Origin: Paenisporosarcina quisquiliarum_A
GTDB lineage: Bacteria; Bacillota; Bacilli; Bacillales_A; Planococcaceae
Assembly: GCF_043641925.1 (NCBI RefSeq)
Contig: NZ_JBHZRU010000001.1
Location: 1-64,000, forward strand
Direction of reading: 5' to 3'
DNA length: 64,000 nucleotides
Below are positions 1-8,590 of the stretch, piece after piece (within the stretch, counting starts at the first letter, position 1; each line of letters opens with the position of its first letter). A program made the position numbers and the translations under genes. The notes beneath the pieces are model-generated. The model was not told where the DNA came from. It ran no database searches and worked only from the letters and a program-made list of their open reading frames with translations.

Positions 1-113
1 AATCCTGTGTAGTCAGCATAATGACAAATTAATTTGCGGGTTTTCTCCGATAACCTATATTCAATTGGTTCCACATTTACGTACTTTGGCTTAATATATT
101 TAATTCTGACCAT
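1..113 (-). CDS. Partial small DNA-binding-like protein (N-terminus only)
   Basis: An open frame on the minus strand runs off the left edge. The 37 visible residues begin MVRIKYIKPKYVNVEP and continue with charged residues and an HYADYTG stretch. The basic/beta-like start followed by a predicted helix recalls ribbon-helix-helix regulators of plasmids and conjugative elements, but the family assignment is by eye. The purine-rich AAGGGAG directly abuts the ATG, which is too close for a normal ribosome binding site, so the true start is uncertain. A pair of 11-bp-spaced direct repeats lies upstream, which would suit autoregulation. The function is otherwise unknown because most of the gene lies outside the window. 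Confidence 0.45.
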   Translation of the reverse strand, partial: MVRIKYIKPKYVNVEPIEYRLSEKTRKLICHYADYTG

Positions 114-208
114 CTCCCTTTTTATGGTAAAAATTAGTTTATTAAAAAGTATAGCAATTGGTGTGCCATTTTTCTTCTTACACTAACTATTGTTGGTGAA
201 CTCTTTCT

Positions 209-227
209 TATACCAATTGTATACCAA
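209..227. promoter_or_regulatory. Direct-repeat, operator-like site
   Basis: Two exact copies of TATACCAA (209-216 and 220-227) are spaced 11 bp start to start, about one helical turn. They lie about 100 bp upstream of the partial minus-strand gene at 1-113. Tandem same-face repeats are the usual layout for ribbon-helix-helix repressors, so an operator role is plausible but inferred. No convincing sigma-A promoter could be fixed around it. Confidence 0.3.
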
Positions 228-268
228 AAATTCATAATTATATACGCAAATATAGAAATACTAATAAA

Positions 269-309
269 AAAAGGGACACCAATTCATATACGAATTGATC
301 TCCCTTTTG
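269..309 (-). terminator. Rho-independent terminator of the MFS gene
   Basis: A hairpin with outer stem AAAGGGA/TCCCTTT and inner stem CAATTC/GAATTG is followed on the minus strand by a run of T (A-run on the plus strand at 265-272). It lies 60 bp past the stop of the efflux gene. T residues on both sides could make it bidirectional. Confidence 0.75.
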
Positions 310-369
310 TTTTACTTATTTGGTTTTTGTACTTCAAAACAGAACCCGTTACCGAATCGGATCTACCTT

Positions 370-1557
370 TTATGTTTCTTGTATTAGAGTAGGCTTGCGA
401 GCAGATGACAATGCAATCGCAAAACAAATGAGTAAGACGAGTGTTCCTGCGATGTAAGGGAAGCTCATATTAATATCAAATAAGATCCCAGCAAGTGCTG
501 GACCCACCATATTCCCTAAACTCATATAGGCGTTGTTCATACCAGCTGCAAAACCTTGCTCACTCCCAGCCTGTTTCGATATTAATGTATTTACTGCTGG
601 TCGCAATAAAGAAGCAGCTGTAAAGAACACACTTGAAACGATTAGAATAGGCCAAAATCCATCTACAAATAGAACACTAATCATTGCTAAAGCAGAAACA
701 AGTAAATTCACTAAAATAACTTTAAATTCACCAAATCGCATAAACAATTTATTAATAACAAATGTTTGAACGATTACCCCGACAAATCCGCCCATCGTAA
801 TTAAAATAGCAATTTCACCAGGAGTAAAGCCGTACTTTTTATCGACGTATAAGGCAATCGTTGCTTGGAAATTTGCTAAACCAAAAGAGAACACAAAGAC
901 GACAATTAACATAATAAAATAAGGCGTTGTCGTGGATCTCTTCATTTGAGCCCATAAATTTTCTCTTTTTCGAATTAAGTCAGTTTGTACAACTGGTGGT
1001 TTCGTGTTTGGTAACACGAACATTGAAATAGCTGCAGAAATCAGTGCCGCAGCAGTGGCCACGTAGAAAGGGAAGCGCAAACTAACTTCTGCTAAAAACC
1101 CTCCAATCGCCGGTCCAATCATGAAGCCAAGTGACATGGAAGCACCTAGTAATCCCATTCCTTTTCCGCGCTCTTCTTCGGTAGTAATATCCGCTACGAA
1201 AGCCATCATTGGTGGGACAATAAATGCTGAACCAACGCCACTAAAGAATCGTGCTAAAAAAAGAATCCATAAATCAGAAGCCATACCGAACATTAATTGC
1301 GATAAACCAAAGATTACTAAGCCAACAATTATTAAATACTTTCGACCAAATTTATCTGATAAATCACCTGCTAAAGGTGAAAATAAGAATTGGGAAAATG
1401 CAAACATCGCTATTAGAAAACCTAAAGCTTGTCCTGCCACACCAAACGTATCTAAGTATTCAGGCATGATTGGAATAATCAAGCCGATTCCTGACATCGC
1501 AATAAACATATTAAACATCAGAATATATAGTGCAAAGCGATTCGAATTACTCGCCAT
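370..1557 (-). CDS. MFS drug/metabolite efflux transporter (12-TM, DHA1 type)
   Basis: The 395-residue product has the hydrophobic pattern of a 12-helix major facilitator. Residues 14-35 form TM1 (GIGLIIPIMPEYL). The loop between TM2 and TM3 carries the family signature GDLSDKFGRK, and TM5 carries a G-rich antiporter-type segment (LGFMIGPAIGGF). These are typical of proton-driven Bmr/NorA/Blt-like multidrug exporters in the cytoplasmic membrane. The substrate cannot be told from sequence. The ATG at 1557 is preceded by GAAGGATG at good spacing. The gene is monocistronic, with its own terminator. No adjacent MerR-type regulator is visible. Confidence 0.85.
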   Translation of the reverse strand: MASNSNRFALYILMFNMFIAMSGIGLIIPIMPEYLDTFGVAGQALGFLIAMFAFSQFLFSPLAGDLSDKFGRKYLIIVGLVIFGLSQLMFGMASDLWILFLARFFSGVGSAFIVPPMMAFVADITTEEERGKGMGLLGASMSLGFMIGPAIGGFLAEVSLRFPFYVATAAALISAAISMFVLPNTKPPVVQTDLIRKRENLWAQMKRSTTTPYFIMLIVVFVFSFGLANFQATIALYVDKKYGFTPGEIAILITMGGFVGVIVQTFVINKLFMRFGEFKVILVNLLVSALAMISVLFVDGFWPILIVSSVFFTAASLLRPAVNTLISKQAGSEQGFAAGMNNAYMSLGNMVGPALAGILFDINMSFPYIAGTLVLLICFAIALSSARKPTLIQET

Positions 1558-1681
1558 AATAACATCCTTCTTTCTTGCTCAAACTGTTTCGAGTATCTAA
1601 AAGTTTAACACAAAATAAAAAAAATGCCATTAGAAGACTTGGGTGAATATTTAGTTATATGTCAGTTGGTGTATGGTCGCT

Positions 1682-1786
1682 TCTTGGTTAGAATAATGGC
1701 GATCTTGGTTAGAATTTTGAGGTTCTCAGTTCGAAAAATCGCATTCTTGGTTAGAAGAATTGCCATCTCAGTTGTAATTGTTCATA
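1682..1786. repeat. 21-bp periodic repeat array, family A, copy 1
   Basis: Five units start at 1682, 1703, 1724, 1745 and 1766, exactly 21 bp apart. Each begins with TCTTGGTTAGAA or the variant TCTCAGTTCGAA / TCTCAGTTGTAA, followed by about 9 variable bases. The two variants roughly alternate. The last four units (1697-1783) are repeated almost identically at 1927-2013 (about 3 differences in 87). No gene was found in this spacer. Confidence 0.85.
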
Positions 1787-1825
1787 TGTAATTGTCTAGG
1801 AAGCAAGATTTCAATAGGGGGCTAT

Positions 1826-1904
1826 CCAACAGAAAAGGCTGCAAAAGCATAGCGTGCAGCCCCAATTAGCCCTGCCCGCTTCGCTTGGCAGGTGTTTCTG
1901 TTGG
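1826..1904. repeat. Branched palindrome (three-way-junction-like)
   Basis: Outer arms CCAACAGAAA (1826-1835) and TTTCTGTTGG (1895-1904) are perfectly complementary. Between them are two independent hairpins: GGCTGCA/TGCAGCC (1837-1843 with 1855-1861) and CCTGCC/GGCAGG (1871-1876 with 1887-1892). Folded, this gives a stem with two side hairpins. It sits between the two family-A 21-bp arrays. The role is unknown; it could be a small mobile palindromic element or a structured RNA. Confidence 0.7.
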
Positions 1905-1911
1905 TGAATGG

Positions 1912-2016
1912 GCTCAGTTAGAGATTTGGCGATCTTGGTTAGAATTTTGAGGTTCTCAGTTCGAAAAATCGCATTCTCAGTTAGAAGAATCGCCATCTCA
2001 GTTGTAATTGTTCTTA
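1912..2016. repeat. 21-bp periodic repeat array, family A, copy 2
   Basis: Units begin at 1912, 1933, 1954, 1975 and 1996, again exactly 21 bp apart, with the same TCTTGGTTAGAA/TCTCAGTTCGAA core. It is a near-identical direct copy of the array at 1682-1786. The rest of the 563-base spacer 1558-2120 holds only the branched palindrome and the pot operon terminator. Confidence 0.85.
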
Positions 2017-2064
2017 GTTGCTTCTTTGATTCGGACTTTAAGCAATTTCATTGTGATAAAAAGA

Positions 2065-2116
2065 AAAAGGGGAGTCCATAAAAGTCATTAAACAAGACTT
2101 TTAGAACTACCCCTTT
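2065..2116 (-). terminator. Terminator of the pot operon
   Basis: Stem AAAGGGG/CCCCTTT contains an inner stem AAAAGTC/GACTTTT and is followed on the minus strand by a T/C-rich run. It begins 5 bases past the potD stop codon. Confidence 0.75.
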
Positions 2117-2120
2117 ATAT

Positions 2121-3194
2121 TTATTGCGCATCCATTTTAAACTCTAAAAATAATTCGTTATATGTGCCAAGTGTTTCTAGACCTAAATTTTCATAGACTT
2201 CGAGACGCTCACGCATTTCTTCGGTTGGATAGAAACGTTCATCACCCGTTACCTCTGGGTCCATTAACTCAATCGCTTTTTCGTTAGGAGTCGAGTAGCC
2301 AACGTAATCCGCATTTTGTGCAGCGTTTTCAGCATCTAAAATGAAGTTAATGAATTTATGTGCTCCCTCTACATTGGCAGCTGTTTTCGGAATAATCATG
2401 TTATCGAACCATAAATTTGAACCTTCTTTAGGTACTGCATAATCGATATCTTCATTGACATACATGATATCGGCAGCTTGACCAGACCATACTAACGCGA
2501 CTGACGCTTCATTTCTTCGAAGCGTTTCAACAATTTCATCACCGATGATTGCTTTAATATTGGGAGACAATGTTTTTAATTTGTCCGTCGCTTCTCGCAG
2601 TTCTTTTGGATCCTTTGAGTTCAATGAATATCCGAGACTATTTAGTCCCATTCCCAAAACTTCACGAGCACCATCAACTAAAATAACTTCACTCTTTAAG
2701 GATGGATCCCATAAATCGTCCCAGCTTTCGAATGTTTGTCCATCAAGTAAAGTGGGGTTAAAGGCAATTCCTACAGTACCCCAAAAATAAGGAATGGAAT
2801 ATTCGTTTCCAGGATCAAAAGGTAAATCTAAGAAGTAAGGATCAATGTTCTTTAGATTTGGAATTTTACTATGGTCGATCGGAATTAACATATCTTTTTC
2901 CTTCATTTGTTCAATCGCATACTCAGATGGCATAGCGACATCATAGGCTGTTCCACCTTGTTCAATTTTCGTCATCATCGCTTCATTTGAATCGAATGTT
3001 TCATAAATGACGTTGATGCCCGTTTCCTCTTCAAATTGAGTGACTAAATCTGTATCGATATATTCACCCCAGTTATAAACCGTTATTGTGTCTTTTCCAG
3101 TACGACCCGAACTTTCACTCAGTTGAGAGTGCGCATAAAACAGAAGTCCACAAGTAATGACGATAATCACGACTGCTCGAATGATGTCCTTCAT
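2121..3194 (-). CDS. potD: Spermidine/putrescine ABC transporter, substrate-binding protein
   Basis: The 357-residue periplasmic-binding-type protein matches the PotD/PotF family. After an N-terminal hydrophobic segment (residues 7-23) the mature domain starts with the characteristic ITVYNWGEYID motif. Later family features include GGTAYDVAMPSEYAIEQM and the PYFWGTVGIAFNP stretch of the polyamine pocket. It delivers extracellular polyamines to PotBC. The hydrophobic segment has a Cys (VITCG), but not a clean lipobox, so it may be a membrane-anchored rather than lipidated protein. The ATG overlaps the potC stop codon (ATGA), indicating translational coupling. It is the last gene of the potABCD operon. 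Confidence 0.92.
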   Translation of the reverse strand: MKDIIRAVVIIVITCGLLFYAHSQLSESSGRTGKDTITVYNWGEYIDTDLVTQFEEETGINVIYETFDSNEAMMTKIEQGGTAYDVAMPSEYAIEQMKEKDMLIPIDHSKIPNLKNIDPYFLDLPFDPGNEYSIPYFWGTVGIAFNPTLLDGQTFESWDDLWDPSLKSEVILVDGAREVLGMGLNSLGYSLNSKDPKELREATDKLKTLSPNIKAIIGDEIVETLRRNEASVALVWSGQAADIMYVNEDIDYAVPKEGSNLWFDNMIIPKTAANVEGAHKFINFILDAENAAQNADYVGYSTPNEKAIELMDPEVTGDERFYPTEEMRERLEVYENLGLETLGTYNELFLEFKMDAQ

Positions 3195-3994
3195 TTTGGA
3201 ACCCCCGTTCTTAGTGGGTTTTTCGTGCGATTTGTCACAGCATAATACCCGAGCACTAATAGTAATGTAACGATAAATAATAGGCCAGATAGAGCATTTA
3301 TTGTTAATGTAATGCCAGCACGAGCCATGGAATAGATTTCAACTGAAAGAGTGGTAAACCCATTTCCTGTTACAAAGAAAGTAACAGCAAAATCATCAAG
3401 AGAATAAGTAAGGGCTAAGAAGAAACCTGCAAAAATTCCTGGTTTAATGTATGGAATAATAACGCGAGTTAGTAACTCACGTTTTGATGCGCCTAAGTCG
3501 AGCGCTGCGTCAATTAAAGAACTACTCATTTCTTGAAGCTTCGGTAAAACCATAATCACAACAATGGGTACACTAAAAGCAATATGAGAAATTAGAACAG
3601 ATATAAATCCTAACTTCACCCCAATGATGGTGAATAAAATCAAGAACGACGCCCCAATAATAACATCTGGACTTACAATCAAAATATTATTAAGAGATAA
3701 AAGGGCATTACGTGATTTGCGATTGCGCATATACACGATGCCAATCGCACCCATGACGCCAATTGCAGTTGAGATTAAAGCTGAAAGTAATGCAATAATC
3801 ACTGTGTTAATTAGGATAAGCATTAATCGAGTGTCAGCAAAGACAGCTCCATAATGCTCCCATGTAAACGACTCAAAATTGGACATATTGCCTGCACTAT
3901 TGAAAGAGTAAAAAATCAAATACAGAATCGGCATATATAAAATGATAAATACGAGCGTCAGATAGACTTTGGCTAATTTACTTGTATTGCCCAT
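3191..3994 (-). CDS. potC: Spermidine/putrescine ABC transporter permease
   Basis: The 267-residue inner-membrane permease has about six TM helices. It carries the ABC-permease EAA-type loop (residues about 161-180, DAALDLGASKRELLTRVIIPYIKPG) that docks on the PotA ATPase. The N-terminal LTLVFIILYMPILYLIFYSFN helix is typical of PotC. It pairs with PotB to form the polyamine channel. The start overlaps the end of potB by 17 bases and follows a GGGGG ribosome binding site inside potB. The stop overlaps the potD start. Confidence 0.92.
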   Translation of the reverse strand: MGNTSKLAKVYLTLVFIILYMPILYLIFYSFNSAGNMSNFESFTWEHYGAVFADTRLMLILINTVIIALLSALISTAIGVMGAIGIVYMRNRKSRNALLSLNNILIVSPDVIIGASFLILFTIIGVKLGFISVLISHIAFSVPIVVIMVLPKLQEMSSSLIDAALDLGASKRELLTRVIIPYIKPGIFAGFFLALTYSLDDFAVTFFVTGNGFTTLSVEIYSMARAGITLTINALSGLLFIVTLLLVLGYYAVTNRTKNPLRTGVPK

Positions 3995-4802
3995 TTGCCA
4001 ACGCCCCCTTATCTTTTTGCCCGGTTAAAAACATCACGATAAACATGAATAAGATTAAGAATACGGCAATGGTTGATCCCATTCCCCAGTTTTGTGTAAC
4101 TAAAAATTGTTGTTCAATCGCTGTTCCTAATGTAATGACTTTATTTCCAGCTATTAATCTAGTAATCATGAAAAGTGATAAAGAAGGGATGAATACAGCT
4201 TGAATTCCTGCCTTGACACCATTAATCGTAAGAGGAAGGATCACTTTAGAAAATGTTTTCCAAGATGAAGCCCCTAAATCACGTGAAGCATCAATTAGCG
4301 TTGGATTCATTTTGTCCAATGAATTAAAAATCGGTAAAATCATGAACGGAATAAATATGTAAACTGAGACGAAAATGAAGCTGAAATCGGTATACAATAA
4401 TTGTTGAGATCCTATCCCTACTTTTTCAAATAATGTGTTCACGGGTCCAAACAATCCAAAAATGCCAATGAAAGCATATGTCTTTAACAATAAATTAATC
4501 CATGACGGAATAATTATTAATAATAACCATAACTGTTTATGCTTCGTTTTGGTTAACCAGTATGCAGTTGGATATGCGATTGCTAAAGTAAACACGGTGA
4601 TTAAAAATGCATACCAGAAAGAGCTAATTGTTAATTTTAAATAAACTGAGGTAAAGAAGTTTTGATAGTTTTCGAACGAAAAGTTACCTTGTAAATCGAA
4701 TAATGAAAAGTAGAGAACAAGTGCAATTGGTGCAATAACGAATAAAAACATCCAAACAGAATAGGGGATTAAATATATGGACCGATTCGAATTATTTTTC
4801 AT
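3978..4802 (-). CDS. potB: Spermidine/putrescine ABC transporter permease
   Basis: The 274-residue permease has six predicted TM helices and the EAA loop (DASRDLGASSWKTFSKVILP). It partners with PotC. The start is placed at 4802 (MKNNSNRSIYLIP) because a GGAGC motif lies 9 bases upstream. A longer in-frame start at 4856 lies inside potA with no ribosome binding site. The chosen start overlaps the potA end by 11 bases, in keeping with the tight operon. The order A-B-C-D is the standard one for this importer. Confidence 0.9.
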   Translation of the reverse strand: MKNNSNRSIYLIPYSVWMFLFVIAPIALVLYFSLFDLQGNFSFENYQNFFTSVYLKLTISSFWYAFLITVFTLAIAYPTAYWLTKTKHKQLWLLLIIIPSWINLLLKTYAFIGIFGLFGPVNTLFEKVGIGSQQLLYTDFSFIFVSVYIFIPFMILPIFNSLDKMNPTLIDASRDLGASSWKTFSKVILPLTINGVKAGIQAVFIPSLSLFMITRLIAGNKVITLGTAIEQQFLVTQNWGMGSTIAVFLILFMFIVMFLTGQKDKGALANGQYK

Positions 4803-5898
4803 GTAACGAAGCTCCATATGATTCAAGTCGCTTGTCAAAATCTTCTTCGGTTTCATTTAAACGCATGACATGAATCGCTTCTGGATCGAAATCTAATCCA
4901 ATTTTATCTCCCACCGCTGCTTTTTTCGTTGAATGAACCAACCATTCATTACCGTCTTGATCCAAAGTTGATAATTCAAAGTGAACACCTCTAAAAAGTT
5001 GTGTATCGACAGTCACAATCATTTTCCCTTGTTCAATACTCGTAATCTCTAAATCTTCTGGTCGAATAACAATATCCACTTTTTCATTTGGGTTTAAGCC
5101 TTGATCGGTACACTCAAATTCCTTGCCGCCAAACTGAACGCGATAATCTGCAAACATGATACCTGGTACGATGTTAGATTCTCCAATAAAGTCAGCCACA
5201 AAGCGGTTGATTGGTTCGTCATAAATATCAATTGGTGTTCCACTTTGTTGAATTTCCCCGGCATTCATTACGAAAATTTCATCAGACATCGCGAGGGCTT
5301 CCTCTTGATCATGCGTAACGAAGATAAATGTTTTCCCTAATCTTTGTTGCAACTCTCTTAATTCATATTGCATTTCAGTTCTTAACTTTAAATCTAGTGC
5401 GGATAGAGGCTCGTCCAATAGAATAACTTCAGGATCATTGACGATAGCTCGAGCAATTGCCACACGTTGTTTTTGTCCACCTGACATTTCTACGATTTCT
5501 CGATTTTCAAATCCTTCTAAGTTCACAAATTTTAACGCTTCTAATACACGACGATTCACTTCGTCTTTCTTTAACTTCTTGATGCGTAGACCAAATGCAA
5601 CATTCTCAAATACATTTAAATGCGGGAACAAGGCATAGTCTTGAAAGACGGTATTTACTTGGCGCTCATTAGCAGGGACCTTATTAATGTTCTTCCCATT
5701 AAAATACAGATTCCCGCTCGTCGGCTCCATAAATCCAGCAATTAATCTTAATATCGTTGTTTTCCCACAACCTGAAGGACCGAGTAACGTGTAAAACTTG
5801 CCTCGTTCAATTTCAAAACTAACATTATTTAGAACAGTCCCGGCACCATCATAGGATTTTGAGACTTGATCAAATCGAATAATTGATTGGTTCGACAT
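4792..5898 (-). CDS. potA: Spermidine/putrescine ABC transporter ATP-binding protein
   Basis: This 368-residue ATPase energises polyamine import. The Walker A is GPSGCGKTT (about residue 38), the Q-loop is in VFQDYALFPHLNVFENV, the ABC signature is MSGGQKQRVAIARA, the Walker B is VILLDEPLSALD, and the H-loop is FVTHDQEEAL. The C-terminal 120 residues form a regulatory OB-like (TOBE) domain typical of PotA/MalK/CysA importers. The ATG follows CAGGAGG at ideal spacing. It is the first gene of the operon. No divergent or upstream regulator gene accompanies it. Confidence 0.93.
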   Translation of the reverse strand: MSNQSIIRFDQVSKSYDGAGTVLNNVSFEIERGKFYTLLGPSGCGKTTILRLIAGFMEPTSGNLYFNGKNINKVPANERQVNTVFQDYALFPHLNVFENVAFGLRIKKLKKDEVNRRVLEALKFVNLEGFENREIVEMSGGQKQRVAIARAIVNDPEVILLDEPLSALDLKLRTEMQYELRELQQRLGKTFIFVTHDQEEALAMSDEIFVMNAGEIQQSGTPIDIYDEPINRFVADFIGESNIVPGIMFADYRVQFGGKEFECTDQGLNPNEKVDIVIRPEDLEITSIEQGKMIVTVDTQLFRGVHFELSTLDQDGNEWLVHSTKKAAVGDKIGLDFDPEAIHVMRLNETEEDFDKRLESYGASLHEK

Positions 5899-5988
5899 AA
5901 AAACCTCCTGAAAATCGTCTATTTCATTACATTATTTTATTAAAACATTTTTTCGCAAGAAAACCTATAGGATATGGAAGTTCATCCA

Positions 5989-7440
5989 TTATTTATTTTG
6001 ATCGCGTCTCCATTTTCGGTATTTCTTCCACAACGCTTTTCCACCAGTTGTTACTAATAAAGTTACTGATAATGAAATTCCTCCTAAAGCTGTAATTAAT
6101 GAAATCCATTCAAAAAAAGAATATCCAGGAACTTTTGACCAATCAGTTTTTCCTTTCCAATCTTCAATAACTAGATTCATGCCATAAATTCCTGACACGA
6201 CAGTAAATACAGTTAACATAAATAAAAGCATATTATGACGTTTACTTGCCTTGTTTTCTTGTGCGCGATATAAGTCTTGGAGAGTATGTTTCACTTCATC
6301 AAATAAAGGATCTAAATGAAAAGTTTCTCGGTAGGTCTTTGTTAATTCTTTTCCTTCTGTGCGTGCTGAAATTTCACCAAAGTAATAGCGTGAAGAAAAT
6401 AAGGAAATGAGTTCGATTAATTCTTCAACATAATCTTCATCTTGTTCCCATTCTAATTCGCTATATTCAAAAGATAATCGTAGCAACATAATCTTATAGA
6501 AATAATGAAGCAAAAGATTATAATAATGTGTGCCCATAAATTGAGAGATAGGACGTTCCAACTGATGCCACTCTTTGGTGGATAATGTCACTTGGGCATG
6601 TTCTGATGTAATGGTATAAGAATCAGGTGCCCATCGATTATGGGAATGATGTTTTAAGTAACGTTCAATATAATCCATATTTGTAGTAGACATAAATGGG
6701 CGACCTTCTTCGTTTTTTCCATCCAATTGCCCAATTCTATATAATTGGTCAGGTTTTATTTCCTGTCCGGAAGGTGCGATTAAAAAGGCTGATGAGATCA
6801 TACGTTCATCTTCGAAAAATGGCAAACTGCCAAAATAACCCGATCGTTTGTCATCATGAATAATGTGATGCTTGATTTCAGGACAAAGATAATCAAAGAC
6901 AAACTCATTTGTTGAGTGAAATACTTGATTATCGGCTTTAATGACTGCTCCTTCTTCTTCATCAATCCTTGGTTCGAGCACTCTAAAATGATTCATGAAA
7001 TTTAATACTTCACTAAGTTCATTTTCGGTCTGATTCATCTCAGTTCGAATGGTGATTAAGCCAATTCCAAAAGGACAAATGGTTACATCGACACTATTAA
7101 CGGTAAAACGGAAAGAATCACCGTGCACTTCTTGTGTATAGTCTTGACTTATTTTTTTAGAAAAACGTAAAAACCCGTCATCTGAAATCGTATGAGGAAA
7201 TAACTTTCTTTCAATGAAAGGAAGGAAGTATTGATCAAGTTCTTTGTTATCTACTCGAATAGATGGACCATAAAATGCATCTTCTAGTTCTGTTTTATTT
7301 AATTGAAAAAATGTATAACCCTGTGAATTTAAATGATCTCCAATCTTTTTTCGATTCTTTTCTCGATATGAAAAAGGGAAAAGAAATGTCATATGAGCTT
7401 GATCGATTGGTATCGGATTTATTTCAGCTTTTTGATCCAT
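5989..7440 (-). CDS. CorA-like protein with C-terminal two-TM domain
   Basis: The 483-residue protein has a long soluble N-terminal part and two C-terminal TM helices (about residues 400-420 and 445-468). The first TM ends in YGMN, the Gly-Met-Asn signature of the CorA magnesium/cobalt channel superfamily, so it is probably a divergent 2-TM-GxN protein. It is much longer than classical CorA (about 320 residues), and the cytoplasmic domain is not one I recognise. Transport activity is therefore uncertain. The start is at the ATG at 7440, which has GGAG nine bases upstream. The GTG at 7455 lies inside that ribosome binding region. Confidence 0.6.
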   Translation of the reverse strand: MDQKAEINPIPIDQAHMTFLFPFSYREKNRKKIGDHLNSQGYTFFQLNKTELEDAFYGPSIRVDNKELDQYFLPFIERKLFPHTISDDGFLRFSKKISQDYTQEVHGDSFRFTVNSVDVTICPFGIGLITIRTEMNQTENELSEVLNFMNHFRVLEPRIDEEEGAVIKADNQVFHSTNEFVFDYLCPEIKHHIIHDDKRSGYFGSLPFFEDERMISSAFLIAPSGQEIKPDQLYRIGQLDGKNEEGRPFMSTTNMDYIERYLKHHSHNRWAPDSYTITSEHAQVTLSTKEWHQLERPISQFMGTHYYNLLLHYFYKIMLLRLSFEYSELEWEQDEDYVEELIELISLFSSRYYFGEISARTEGKELTKTYRETFHLDPLFDEVKHTLQDLYRAQENKASKRHNMLLFMLTVFTVVSGIYGMNLVIEDWKGKTDWSKVPGYSFFEWISLITALGGISLSVTLLVTTGGKALWKKYRKWRRDQNK

Positions 7441-7508
7441 AGTTTCACGCTCCACTCTTGTTCTTTGCTATTTGTATGTTACCATAAATGGATAAGGAGA
7501 TGATGTCC

Positions 7509-7778
7509 TTGGGACGCACGATGCTATTATTTCTAGATCCTAAAATACGTGAATTCAAGCATAAACAAAAAGAAGTAGAAGGTGTATTCCTTCTTATTAA
7601 TAAACGTGTTATCGAACGACAAGAACTGGCTGACTTCTGTCATGATTGTTTTACGCCATTGTCTTATCACGAAACATTTGATGCATGCTATTGTACAAAA
7701 TGTAATGCATGGCGTGAAGAAGTCTGTACGGATCCTACATGTGAATATTGCGATATCCGACCTAAGCGACCATTATAG
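7509..7778 (+). CDS. Small Cys-rich (zinc-ribbon-like) hypothetical protein
   Basis: About 89 residues. The N-terminal half is a charged helix-rich region (LFLDPKIREFKHKQKEVEG). The C-terminal half has repeated cysteines (FCHDCF, CYCTKCNAW, CTDPTCEYCD) typical of a metal-binding ribbon. The start is chosen as TTG at 7509 because AAGGAG sits nine bases upstream. The in-frame ATGs at 7488, 7500 and 7503 overlap or crowd that site. It is divergent from the CorA-like gene. I do not recognise the function. Confidence 0.6.
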   Translation: MGRTMLLFLDPKIREFKHKQKEVEGVFLLINKRVIERQELADFCHDCFTPLSYHETFDACYCTKCNAWREEVCTDPTCEYCDIRPKRPL

Positions 7779-7968
7779 GATTTGCTAAAGGTCTTTTTTT
7801 ATGTTCGTTTACACATTATTAGACCGAAAGTAGCCATACTAGCAACATTGACAATGAAAAATGCAGTACTGATTTATTGATTTGTAAAACTGAGTTTGTT
7901 ATCCTTGAAACTGGATTGTTCAACAAGTTAGTTGATTGAACATAATATACATCTTTGGAGGTTTTCAC

Positions 7969-8511
7969 ATGACTGAACGTATGGTTGGTAAACAAGCACC
8001 CCGATTTACAATGGATGCGGTGTTAGCAGATAAGTCTTTCGGCAAAGTAAGCTTGGAAGAAAACATGAAACAAGATAAATGGACTGTATTGTTCTTTTAT
8101 CCAATGGACTTTACATTTGTTTGTCCTACAGAAATTACAGCGATGTCAGATCGTTACGATGAATTTGAAGATTTAGACGCTGAAATTATCGGTGTTTCTA
8201 CAGATACAATTCACACGCATTTAGCGTGGATCAATACAGATCGCCAAGAAAATGGATTAGGTGAATTAAAATACCCATTAGCTGCAGATACGAATCACTC
8301 AGTATCTCGCGAATACGGTGTTTTAATTGAGGAAGAAGGAATTGCACTTCGTGGATTATTCATTATTAATCCTGAAGGTGAAATGCAATATCAAACTGTT
8401 TTCCATAATAACATCGGCCGTGATGTAGATGAATCATTACGTGTACTTCAAGCACTTCAAACTGGTGGCCTTTGCCCAGCAAACTGGCGCCCAGGTCAAA
8501 AAACGCTTTAA
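7969..8511 (+). CDS. ykuU: Typical 2-Cys peroxiredoxin
   Basis: The 180-residue AhpC/TSA-family enzyme reduces hydrogen peroxide and organic peroxides through a catalytic thiol. The peroxidatic Cys is in PMDFTFVCPTE (about residue 52). The resolving Cys is in the C-terminal GLCPANWRPG. The start ATG is set by TTGGAGG eight bases upstream (7955-7961); an earlier in-frame ATG lacks a ribosome binding site. It is followed by a thioredoxin-fold gene that matches B. subtilis YkuV, so the pair probably works together, with YkuV or a related thiol protein as reductant. A hairpin lies between the two genes. Confidence 0.93.
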   Translation: MTERMVGKQAPRFTMDAVLADKSFGKVSLEENMKQDKWTVLFFYPMDFTFVCPTEITAMSDRYDEFEDLDAEIIGVSTDTIHTHLAWINTDRQENGLGELKYPLAADTNHSVSREYGVLIEEEGIALRGLFIINPEGEMQYQTVFHNNIGRDVDESLRVLQALQTGGLCPANWRPGQKTL

Positions 8512-8525
8512 TAAGTCAAATTCAG

Positions 8526-8559
8526 TTCCCCACGCATACGATAAGCAGTGGGGAATTTT
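8526..8559 (+). terminator. Hairpin between ykuU and ykuV
   Basis: An 8-bp stem TTCCCCAC/GTGGGGAA is followed by TTTTG. The short T-run suggests partial termination or a processing/stability hairpin rather than a full stop. Confidence 0.5.
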
Positions 8560-8590
8560 GAACTTTTAACATGATTTGGAGGATATGGAT

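Noticed and set aside
1811..1996. 61-codon minus-strand open frame across the branched palindrome and array
   Set aside because: It spans the palindrome and repeat units, lacks a ribosome binding site, and its heptad-like pattern follows from the 21-bp repeat.
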